Shown here: positions 32,504 through 48,500 of the stretch, in pieces
Position numbering within the stretch: the stretch's first letter is position 1
Layout of the letters: each line of letters starts with the position of its first letter
Source: Oscarella lobularis
Lineage: Eukaryota > Porifera > Homoscleromorpha > Homosclerophorida > Oscarellidae
Reading direction: 5' to 3'
Length of the DNA: 64,000 nucleotides
NCBI RefSeq assembly: GCF_947507565.1
Contig: NC_089175.1
Location: 434,001-498,000, forward strand
Position numbers and translations under genes: made by a program
Notes under the pieces: model-generated
The model's database searches: none
Seen by the model: the letters and a program-made list of their open reading frames with translations, nothing else
What the model was told of the DNA's origin: nothing

Positions 32504-35234
32504 ATGATGTGGAAATGTTCTGTCTTTGTTCTGTGCTTATTACAACTCGGAGTCAACGCTGGCCCGATTGTATTGCCTCTTTTCTTTACCGCAGAACCTG
32601 AAGATGCTATTGTATCACGAGGAGGAACATTAGCGTTATATTGCAATGTTACGACGAAAAACGGTGAAGAGACAAAAGTGACTTGGTTCAAAGAAGGCGA
32701 TGCTAACTATAATTCAAGTCGCGGATCTATCCTCATTTTAAACGACAATAGTGCAAATCGTGCTGAATTGGAAAAGAAGAAAATAGACGGTTACTACTAC
32801 TGTGTAGCCCAAACGAAAATCCTGGCTATAAGAAGCAGAAGTGCTCTTGTCAAACGTATACTGACTACGTGCACAGCTATCTGCGGTATGTTCTTACTAA
32901 CATGCTTTTCTTTTTAGTCGAGCATTACCAAGCGATAACAACGACAGACGGAACGTCTTTTCATTCAGATGACGCTGTATCAGCAGCAAGAAGTGGTCAT
33001 TTCAAAAACCTTCATTGGAACATTACATGTGACAAAATTGAATTTACTTGCCCTTCACAAAATCGGTCTGTGTGTCCCTTCTTCTATGAAGAATTTGTCA
33101 CTGGACGACTAACGAGACTGTCCTTTCTTCGTATTGACTATAACGGACTGCAAGGAAACGTTAGATGTAGAAAAACCAATTCGATTAAGCTGTACACGGT
33201 TACCACAATGCCCGCAGGAAAGATATTCACAAAAGTGTTTAAATACAATGGTGAGCTTACTAAATGGCACGGATAAGGTGGAAGATGCTTTAATTCTTCT
33301 GTTTCGATCCACAGGGCTTCAATCCCGTCCTCGTCTTGTTGTACAACCTCAAAGCCTTTTCAAACAAAAAGGAACTAATGTCACAATCATATGCCAAGGA
33401 AACGTTGGCAATCAGTACACTTGGTACAAAGATCGTAAGCCATTATCAGAAAGTTCAAGAGTAAAGACGAACAACGGTACCCTTTTCATTGGTAACGTTG
33501 CAATGCAAGACACTGGAACATACACCTGCCAATCTAGCTCAAAATACACAAGAACTGCGACTGCAAGTCTAATAGTTTATGGTACGCAAAAATGCACAAG
33601 CAGTAGAATGTATACATCAGTCATTCTTGTAGATGTGCCAAAGGTCAGTTTTGACCATCTACACTGCAATGTATCTGGATCGAATATAAGTGAAGTGCTC
33701 CTTATTAGGAACGGTGTCATACTAAAAAGAATGCCAGTTGACTGCAGTTCTGTTAACCTACGTGTAAATCTGTCTACAGCAAACGGAGGTATGTATCAGT
33801 GTCTTGCAAACAGCAAATACGGAAGCGTTCAAAATTCAGTCTATATCGGTACGAAATACTAAATAAGACAACTTGGTTGTTTACTCAATTTCTAGCAAAC
33901 AAAACTTTGATTGAAACGATCAGCGTAAATGTTGACAGATCTGGTCACTGTTCAAACTCCTTTGACTCCAAAGCCACCAAAGCCAAAAGAATCAACAACT
34001 CCAAAACCATTCACTAACTCAATGGAGTCAGCAAAGGCCGGAATTACACTTGGCCAAGCAAATTCAGCTACTACACATCCTACTCCAACAACTGACAATG
34101 TAACTACGGCTGAAGCGACTGCACCTACTGCAACTGCTGGCACAACAGCATCTGTCACCCTGTCTACCACTGGCGGCAGCACTGACACATTAGTGCAGTC
34201 TACGGTCGTAAATACATACAGCCCAACAACCGGTAGCAATACAAGAGCGACTATATCAACTGGTGCCACAACAACGTCTGCCACTGAGTCGACTCATCGA
34301 GTGAAGTCTGCGGTCATAAATACAGACAGCCCCGGTAGCAATACCGCTACTACAACAACAGTGGCTCCAGCTACAACTTCAGCCGGTCGTGCGTCTCCTA
34401 TTACCGTTCCTGCTACTGACGGTACAACAAACAACATCGAGTCTCAAACAGCTACCATCAGGAGTGAAGATGAAACCCCAAGCATTCCTGAAACAATTCG
34501 TTCACATCAAACTGTACCAGTAGGTATGTTAAGAAACCGCACTGATTCTATACTCTAGACTCATCTGTTGTGTTTTTAATAGAATCTCTAATAGCAGTCG
34601 GAGCAGCTTTGACTGGAGTCATTATAGTGCTCTCTGTTGTCATCATCATTTTGGTGGGAAAAGGAAGAAAAGGTAAGTTTCAGCAAACATAGGAAACGCG
34701 TCTAACAGTGCCTTGTACTAGTTGTAGGCTTGACAGAAATATCCCCAAAACCAACGACTATCTACCCACTTTTTTTAAATCCGAGCTATGCCACGACAGG
34801 CAGAGCGAGGGCCACTCAAGTGGAAGTAGTCTATGAAACAATACCTGGTAAGAAACTTCACGGAAAGCCATCCAGAGAAACGTTAACGTAGAGATCAGCC
34901 TAAAAACAACAGCCGTAATTTTTACAATGATCTGACGAGGAGACTTCGCGCACTGACCTACGCTTTTCCTCAATTTGCAGGTGACAGAACTAGTAAAGAA
35001 GTCAAAAAGCCAACGTCTACTGTCAGTGCATATGAAGGTATTTTACACATACCTTACAGGGCAGCACGCAATAACCATTCATAGAGATTTCAATAAATGT
35101 GGAAAAGCTGCCTAACGAAGCAAACGAAACAGAACAAAAGGTTGAAATTACTAAATTTTCCATGCAACTCTAATTAATGTTTACCGGAATAGACAAGCAC
35201 ACAAGACTACGTCAATGCCGAGGTCAAAGAATAA
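32504..35234 (+). CDS. Ig-superfamily transmembrane receptor 4, divergent 3' half
   Basis: Exons 32504-32855, 32918-33250, 33315-33581, 33633-33848, 33939-34523, 34583-34672, 34728-34847, 34981-35037 and 35085-35173 (702 residues), or 35085-35140 plus 35193-35234 (705 residues); both endings are in frame and every intron is phase 1. The signal peptide (MMWKCSVFVLCLL) differs from the other copies. Exons 1-4 (two Ig domains, unclassified domain, Ig-like domain) are almost identical to gene 3. From exon 5 the gene is unlike the others: about 195-residue Thr-rich stalk using an acceptor 43 nt downstream of the usual one, its own TM (GVIIVLSVVIIILVGKGRKG), and a short tail with NPSY, an ITIM-like VVYETI and, in the longer ending, QDYVNAEVKE. 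The exon corresponding to the long Tyr-rich last exon is reduced to a remnant. Confidence 0.78.
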
Positions 35235-35614
35235 TCAGGACATGTACAATTAGGAATATTGTTTTACATCAGTGAACTTCCAAACGCCAGGCATGCTTAC
35301 CAAACACCTAGATATATTCTTACGTAGATTGTATTTACACTCAATACTGATATGACTACAAACTGTTAATAGATCGGAAAACAATTTAGTTCTGCCTTAT
35401 TGGTCAGCGAGAGAAGAAAAGAGTAGCAGGGGTAACAGGAAAATTTACTAAAGAGAAAACACAATCTCTTACACACAAATTCTCCACACAACACAGGCAA
35501 CTTACCAAAGAGCCGTCCAAATCGGCCAAAACATAGTTTTGAAGAGACTATTCTAAATAAAAAAAAAACCCGGTGCATTGCAGCCTACTCCACGACGTAA
35601 ATCGAACCTGATGA
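35235..35614. other. Convergent 3' flanks of Ig gene 4 and the PH adaptor
   Basis: AT-rich, no supported gene. The minus-strand frame at 35366-35578 shows no family resemblance. Confidence 0.4.
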
Positions 35615-37049
35615 CTAATAATTTCCGCCCGGAAGACCGCGTAAGCGCTACAAATATAAAAATGACAGAACTACTCACACCGAAATCAGCAGCTAAACTT
35701 ACGCTTTCCAAATGAGCAGGAGGATATCCGTTGGCAGCTGGCCCACTCACACCTGAATCATAGATTTCCTCCTCCGCCAATTGAGGTTTCATTACTGAAT
35801 AATACTCCCCACAGACACCATTCTGCATCCCTATATACATTTCATCTTCTTGCAATTCAGCATCTCTCATCGTGCGCCCAATATCGATCTGCGTATACTG
35901 AGTGCGCGGTTCGTCAGATCGACGACGACTCGGCGGAAAGTCGACGATCGATCCTCTATTGCTACCATTGGGATCGCGAATCACTTCCACTTCCGTATAA
36001 TTCACGGGAATGCTTCGTCGTTTCGCGCCCGGTTCCGTGCCCCGTCCGCTCACGTGAGCCGGTAAGGATGACGGCACTTTGTAGAGTTCGTCCGAGGGTC
36101 GCGGCGGAATGGCGTAGTTGCTTCTCGGCACGCCTAACGGCGTGTGATATCGCTGCTCTCGCAGCGTGAGCGAGTGCGAAGCCTCGGCGGCGGGAGGAAT
36201 GGGAACGCGACCTGGCATCGGTAGCGTGCGCGAAGCGGGGCACTGTTCTAGCGTTCCGTACATTCGCGTTGGTGTACCCAGCGATCCAGGCGGTTTCGAC
36301 GTTCGGTCGATCATCGGCGCCGGTTTCGCCATTCGATCGATGATCGGGGGTTTGAACGATCGATCGATAACCGGCACGACGGGATCAGGACTGACTGGTC
36401 GGGTCTCAACCGGTTGGGGAACGGGAACCGGGGCAGTGATATCGGGCACCGGTGCAGCTGGCAACGCATCGCCTGTGGCTGGTTCCGCCGGAGGTTCTAC
36501 CCGCTGAGCCTTTTCTACACAAGAAGATCGATCGATAATGTACTCGTCGCTACGGGGTAGAGTAGGGATATAAATAACGCGAAGCGCGTGCCGTTGCCGC
36601 GAGACCGCTTTTATTGTACGAACCTGGATTTTCTCCAGACAGGGGCGTTACCCCGATCAGCCGGCTTATGTCTTCGATCCAGCCGCGTCGATCGTCGCCC
36701 GACTGGGCGACGAAATAATAGACGCGATTCGGCGTTTTGACGGTAAATAGGTGGCCGTGTTTTCGTTTTCGCGCGATTTCCTGCGGCACGTTCGTATCGA
36801 TTCGTTCGCAATCGTTCAAATTGACGTAGCCCTTCGGATCTTCGCGTTTTTTGAAGGCGGATTGATCGCTGAAGTACTTGAGCATGTGCGATTCGTAGAG
36901 AACGCACCAGCGCTTTTGCCATCCCTGCGCGAAAGAGGAGAAGGTGATCGTTTAGGAGGTGCGGAAAAAACACGACTCGCCTTGACGAAACTGTCCGGTT
37001 TGGGCGGCGATTTGTGTAGGTATCCTTGGCGAATTACTGCACCGCTCAT
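35615..37049 (-). CDS. GAB/DOS-like PH-domain docking protein
   Basis: Four exons (37049-36981, 36924-36624, 36514-35703, 35647-35615) give 404 residues. Residues about 5-120 are a PH domain (GYLHKSPPKPDSFVK, GWQKRWCVLYESHMLKYF, GHLFTVKTPNRVYYFVA, RRGWIEDISRLI). The rest is Pro-rich and disordered with Tyr sites suited to SH2 docking: YAIP and YKVP (YxxP, Crk-type), YIGM and YSVM (YxxM, PI3-kinase p85-type), plus YTEV, YTQI and IYDSGV. A PH domain followed by YxxM and YxxP sites, without a PTB domain, is the GAB/DOS plan: membrane-bound scaffolds phosphorylated by receptor-associated tyrosine kinases. Intron 1 has a GC donor (AAG then GCGAGT). Position next to the ITIM-like receptor array suggests a shared pathway (inference). 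Confidence 0.75.
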
Positions 37050-37245
37050 TGCGCGCGCCCGGCCGGTTCGCGTTCTCTAGATGAGTTCTCTTCGACCTTT
37101 GTTGTGTGTTTATCACGTGCGCTAGTCATCACGTGAGCACGGGGAAAACATGGGTGGAGGGACGCGGTCTAATAATAAATCTCGCGGGGAAAAATGTTCC
37201 AAGACAACGTGACGGGGGGGAGGGGGAATTCGTTTCTTCTTCCGC

Positions 37246-42854
<5,609 letters not shown>

Positions 42855-42949
42855 CGTCTCCTTTCTTTTCCTTTCGCCGCGAGGGAGAAGAGCGGAGACG
42901 ACTTCCCCGTATACGTACTTATAGAAAGCAATAATATCACTTATTTAAT

Positions 42950-43728
42950 CTAGTTTCCTTCTTCTGTGGATTGTTCTGGTTCGGCTTGGGCCGTTGCCTT
43001 CTCTGGTTCGGCTGGGGCTGTTGCCTTCTCTGGTTCGGCTTGGGCTGCTGCCTTCTCTGGTTCGGCTGGGGCTGTTGCCTTCTCTGGTTCGGCTTCGGCT
43101 GTTGTCTTCTCTGGTTCAGCTTGGGCTACTGCCTTCTCTTCGTCTGTCAGCGATGCATTTTCATTAGAGTCCTTCTGCAGTGAAAGTTGGAGTCTAGCAT
43201 TAGCTTCACGTTATGTCTTACTGCTGCTGCTGCTGTTGCTTCATCTTGAGGTTTTTCTATTGGGAGAAAGATACGTAAATGTCTGCTATTTGTTTCTGTT
43301 CTTGATTGACTGTCCCACCCGCAATCTTCTCAATTTCCTTTGCCACGAGCTCAGCATTTCGGTCTTGAATTTCCTTCAATGCTCTTTCTTCTTTTAGCTG
43401 ATCTTCAAGTCGTTTATTCTAATAAAACAGAAATAGAAAAGCTGCTGTACAGACAAAAATATATTGATAGGTTAAATACAGGCGCAGTCAGTCTATCTTT
43501 TGCCCAAGTGACTGTACAGCGTCATTTAGTACACCCATGCTAACCCGTAATGCTGTAGGAATGCTCTCTAAACGTTCCTACCTCAACAGCTCTCTCCTGA
43601 ATCTTCTTGTGATTAGCCAACCAGCGACTAAGATACTCAACAGGATCGGTCGGCTTAACGACGGCTATTTCAGCCAATCCAACAGCGAGAACGTCGCCCA
43701 CCGTCGCTTTCAGGTACTCCGTATCCAT
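42950..43728 (-). CDS. Dpy-30 motif protein with Ala-Glu-Pro repeats (DYDC-like)
   Basis: Exon 1 (43728-43582, 49 residues) begins MDTEYLKATVGDVLAVGLAE and continues with VVKPTDPVEYLSRWLANHKK, the Dpy-30 dimerisation motif as in DYDC1/2. The next exon is a charged helix (RLEDQLKEERALKEIQDRN, then AKEIEKIAGG), a short exon holds EKPQDEATAAAA, and the last exon (about 43173-42950) encodes repeats of the form AEPEKATAP/Q ending EQSTEEGN. The Dpy-30 motif docks onto amphipathic helices of ASH2L in histone methyltransferase complexes, or onto A-kinase-like helices in sperm flagella; the DYDC-like plan points to a ciliary role (inference). Divergent from the gene at 43816 by 87 bp. Middle exon edges are approximate. 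Confidence 0.7.
42973..43135. repeat. 27-bp coding minisatellite, about six units
   Basis: Six imperfect 27-bp units of the form CTTCTCTGGTTCGGCTKGGGC plus TGYTGC encode nine-residue repeats (AEPEKATAP/AQ) on the minus strand. The unit length is divisible by three, so copy number can change without a frameshift. Confidence 0.88.
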
Positions 43729-43815
43729 CACGCGTTGCTGTGATACAAGAGCATGCGCAGTCTATTCAGATATTAGCACATACAGTGTGTACCGATTCCT
43801 TCCCCGCTGCACCAA

Positions 43816-45312
43816 ATGAGTATATGGGCAAAAAAGCAGTCTACAACCCGAGGTCCCAAAGGACTTCCAATACCTGATGGAACCACGGCTCATATACAAC
43901 CCATCAATACCGGATTCATTTCTATTCCTCGCTCATGTCTGGTCGAAGGTGGAAGCCCAACCGAAGTTCAAAGCGTACCGTGCCTAGCTTATCTGTAAAT
44001 ACTAATACACTGCACAATTTCTATCGAGGGGCGGGTCGAGGGCATGTGGCCACGCCCAACATTTTCGTTTTGCAGGATTCGGCATCCCGTTGAAGGATGC
44101 CTCCTCTTTGATATGGGTTTGACGTCGCGACATTTGTCCGAGGAAGCGGCCAGTGTTGGGGGCAAGAAACTTAGCCGAAGTGAAGCAGATCGATACATTG
44201 TTTCCGGTAGGCAGCAACATATAGAGCCCGTTGCTGTTTGAAGAAATGCGTCTTTCTTCAGTTCAACGAGGAATGAACGTCAATTCGCAGCTGGCTCAGA
44301 ACGGAATTGAATACCTAGAGAGAGTCATCTTGTCACATCACATGTCAGGCAATTTGGAGACTCAACCTTCAATCTATTCATGCTTTTAATTATGAGCAGT
44401 TCGAGCAAGGCGGATTTAGTCGATATGCAGCATTTGCCAACTGACTGTATCCAGATAGGACCCTCAACCAAATCTAAATACGTATCAAAGTAAGTTGAAC
44501 TTTAAAAAATTCTCCATCCATATATAGGAATGTACTGAATCATGGGTATGCTGTCTAGAAAAGATTCTTCAGATCTCGGAAGAAAACTAGAGGAAGTGAA
44601 TTTTGACACAGGGTTATTACTTCTATTGACATGCTGCCAGATTTGTACTAAGATACCTACTTAGCCCAACATTTGGAAGCGGGAGTCTTGCAAAGTTGGG
44701 ACCATTTGAGAGAATGGTTGACGTGTACGGAGGTATACATAGTTCAAACTAGACACTTATAATACACATAATATTGTACTGTCACTTGTAGATGGCTGTA
44801 TTTACATAGTCGATCTGCCTGGTCCGTGTCAGGGACACATGGGGCTTTTAGTCAAAACAGGTGCAATTGAGAAAAGTCATAAATCTTGTCTGTGCAATCT
44901 CGTGTAGAACACGAGTGGGCTCTATTGACTGGATTGGCAATTTATCTCAGAGAAAACTATCAGAGAATGGTGAACAAGGGCAAACCAGCGTGGAAAGAAA
45001 AGGTAATATTTTGCAGATAATTGCTCTAGTTTGAAAATTTACTTTCTACGTCAGCCACCAGCTGACTCATCACTTCTCATGTCAACCATTCAAATAATCG
45101 CTGAATATTCAAAAATGCCCCAAGCCACGTGAGAAATGACATCATTCATTAGAATGCATGCTTTAATTAATTTTACACCCAATAGTGTGTACACAGCGTT
45201 TGAGCCAGCTCTTCTGTCAGAGCTAGCAGATCAGTTTCTCACTGGGGCATATGCCAAGCTGCCAACTGGCTACTGGAAGTACATTGAAGAAGAACAGCAA
45301 ACTACTTTGTAA
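43816..45312 (+). CDS. Metallo-beta-lactamase-fold-like protein
   Basis: Exon 1 (43816-43994) ends IQPINTGFISIPRSCLVEGG plus VPCLAYL; exon 2 (44076-44206) starts IRHPVEGCLLFDMGLTSR. Together they resemble the N-terminus of lactonase-type metallo-beta-lactamases (NTGxxxVPxxxLxxGG, then IEHPxGxILFDxG). Later exons give QLAQNGIEYLERVILSHHMSG (about 44270-44350), LPTDCIQIGPSTKSKYVSK (about 44400-44490), GSGSLAKLGPFERMVDVYG (about 44670-44730) and GCIYIVDLPGPCQGHMGLLVKT (about 44793-44860), the last equivalent to the xxxDTPGHxxGHxxLLV strand. Downstream exons (about 44909-45312) have no family resemblance I recognise and end YWKYIEEEQQTTL. The metal-binding HxHxDH is not visible where expected (SHHMSG). 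Exon edges in the middle are uncertain; a GC donor may be used. Confidence 0.5.
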
Positions 45313-45551
45313 ATATTTAACTCAAATAAAAGACACTTCATTGACAGTTTTACGGCAACGCTATTTTAGTGCCCAATAAATCAATCACATGACACCAAAA
45401 TCGAATTAAACGCCTACGTCACAATGTAGGCGGCGTTTACTCTACACTCGAGGAGAGTAGGCGTGCCTTCACTAACCTGCACTAAAACATAGCCGCCTCC
45501 AGTCCTTTCCGCGTCTTGGCCCACATCGAAACCAACGCCCCAAATAAGAAC

Positions 45552-48500
45552 ATGGCAAAGCAAGCGCAAGGGGACAAACCGAAGCCCCTGCTCACCTACT
45601 ACGGCGCGACGCCGGTCGATCAACGATGCTCGTCATCAATCGTCCCGTGGATCATCGCCGAAGTGCAGGCCGGCTCGCCCGACGCCAAGCAAGTGCGTCA
45701 GACGATCGACGACGACGAAGTCGAAGCGCGCGACGCGAAAACGAACATCGCCGTTCTTCACTTGAAGGCGAACACGATCATTCGACTTTGTCAGTCGTCC
45801 AACACCGCCGAAGCGTTCGCCTATCTCGTGAGAAACAGTCGTAACACGAGATTCCTTTGTCATGTCTTCGCTGCTTCGTCGGACGACGACGTAGGGGTCG
45901 ATATATCGCGCGCACACGTGCGCTCCTATCGAATTGGTCGCGTTTTTTTAGGCGCTCGTCGCTTTGCGTGACGTCAAGCGCGCCATGCGCGTTGCCCACT
46001 CGGCTTCTGTCGAGCGCGTGACGTCATCAGGTGACGTCAAAATGGAAGAAACGTCGTTTCGCGTCGATTACGTCGGAAAGCGGCGCGTCGACGGACCGCG
46101 CGGTTCGCAGACGCTCGTCGACGACGTCCTCTTGCAAATTCGTAAGACGAAGCGCAAGAAGTCGACGGACGCCGGCGACGGAGTCTCCGCCGATTGCACC
46201 TTCACCGTCAACGCCAAATGGATCAAATTGACCGACTCGAAAACTCTAACGATTCACATGCAAAAGGTGATCAGCTCGGTCGCCTACTGCTCGCAGGGAT
46301 TGTCGCATCGCGACTACGTCGGCGTTATATGCGAAGACGCCAAGGACGGTCATTTCAGTTGCTACGTTCTTCGTGCCGCACCTCCAAAATCGGTAATGAC
46401 GCGTAGGACGATTGTGGTTGTCATGACGACTTTTCTTCGTAGCCCGATCCCATACTCGATGCCGTCAAAAACGCTTTTCGGACGAATTATGAAAATTTTG
46501 CTCGAGCGACGGTGTGCGATTCGTGTCCCATGCATCATCTCCACAATCTCTGCACGCAAATTGAAGGCAGGTGGAGAAAATAGTCTTATCTTTTTCTAAT
46601 TGGGATTTCTTCTAGGTTTGTCTGTGGAGCGATCCCAATCCATCATTAATCGAGCCGTCGAGGCATTATCTGAAACCGCGTACGCTTGGGTGCAGGAAAA
46701 GTTCGAAGTAATGCGATGAAGCTGGCTTCGTTTCTCTTCAAGTAAGGCGTCTTTTTAGAAATTCAAAAACGCCAGCGGTAAAAGACAGAACGTCGCTATG
46801 ATGAGCTTACTTCGAGCTGTCTGCGAAAGACAGCAGCAGACTCACACACATCCGGCGAATGCTCAAGTGAGAGAACATTCGTTTTTGCCTTGGCATTTAT
46901 GTTTTCCTTTAGGCTGCGAATGTGAACGTTTCTCCTTCAACAGATGATCCTAATCGCCTGTCCATTCCACGACGTCTGACGAGAGTCACCCAGTCGTTAG
47001 TTGGCTCGTTCGAGAGCCTGCTACGAAAGGTAAACAGACTGATGAAGAAATGACGACGAGAGGCTCAAACGAATTTTCTCAAAGGACAAAAGCAAGGCAT
47101 CCCGATTTTCATCCTTTTCGTCTGACGCCAAAACTCGCAATTCAGTAAAACGATCATTCTTGTGTAGAGCTATAAGCAGCTAACGTGTCCAGGGGGAAGT
47201 AAAGGGAAAGGCCGTCAAGTCTCTAACTGTCCTCGCCAACGCGGACACCAAATCCAGATCGGTATCCTAACCGCATATCATTTTAATTGTTCTGATTTTT
47301 TATTTATTTCTGTCTCAGAGTAGCCCGACGTCTCGACGCTCCTCGACCCCCACTGTAAAGAGAGGTACGAAACGAATGTAGAAAGATCTTCATCAAAAGT
47401 ACGACGCGCTTTCGCGTTATTAGGAGATAGCCCTACGTTGTTCTCCATCGGCGACAGCGATTCACCGAGATTGCGTACTAAAGTTCCCAATTTCATGTAC
47501 ATAATGAAAAAAGTGACGACTCCGCCGGCGAGGAGAAAATTGAGCGAAGGAACGTCGCCGACGTCGTCTGTCCAATCGCTTCAGTCGCGAGAACTGAAAA
47601 GAAAAATCTCGTTCAGACAGGTTACTCGCAGTGAGGAGATATCCTTTTGAAGAAAATTGACGTAGAATCTCCTAGTCAATTTATATGAAAGTCCAGACAC
47701 CAAATAGACAAAAGGACGGGGTCGACGTCACTGACGGAAAGACGTCTTCGACTAGCCTTCATCAACGGCGAGACAGCGACTTTGAAGTGAGGGAAAAGAA
47801 GACGAGCGAAGACTATAGAAAGTTGTGGCAAAAGGCGATCAACGAACAGATCATGTTGCTGCGTATGGAAAAGTTGAACTCGACCCTCGAAGGTAAATAA
47901 GATGATGTGCGAGTCCAATTGGGAAATTCTTATCTCTTCCTTCGTAGCTGATATGGAATCAGCTGAAATGAAGCGTCACAAACTGAGCTACGAGGACTCG
48001 ACGCCTGATATCGTTTCTCTTCACTATCAGTGGAACAACGTTTTAGCAACGCCCAAGCCGCAGACGCTCACTTTGGCCGAACTAAAAGCGGCCGTTCTAA
48101 ACGGTCTGACATTGGAACATTATGTATGATCCTTTTTTTTGATTGAAGATCAATTCGCAGGCATTCCAAAGGAGCGACGCGGCGAAGTGTGGTCGCTCCT
48201 GATGGAGCGCCGGCGTAAGTCACTGCCAACCAATCGCTTTTCGAGCTTCAGCGCAGCGACGTCTCCGGACGCCACCGATAGTCCAGGCGTGCATTTTCAC
48301 GATCTCAAAGAGAAACACACGCCATACCAGCAGCAAATCTTCATGGATCTCAGTACGCTAACTCTTTAGAAAGACAACTGTTGTTCAACGTTTTTCTTGT
48401 CTCAGGTCGAACGTTTCCTCATCAGCGGTATTTCTCGAAAGCCATGGGTCCCGGGCAGCAGGCAATGTATAGCATTTTGAAAGCGTACGCTGTATTGGAT

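Noticed and set aside
43540-44240. Minus-strand frames at 43989-44220 as separate genes
   Set aside because: They lie opposite the metallo-beta-lactamase-like exon 2, which has family similarity and good splice sites.
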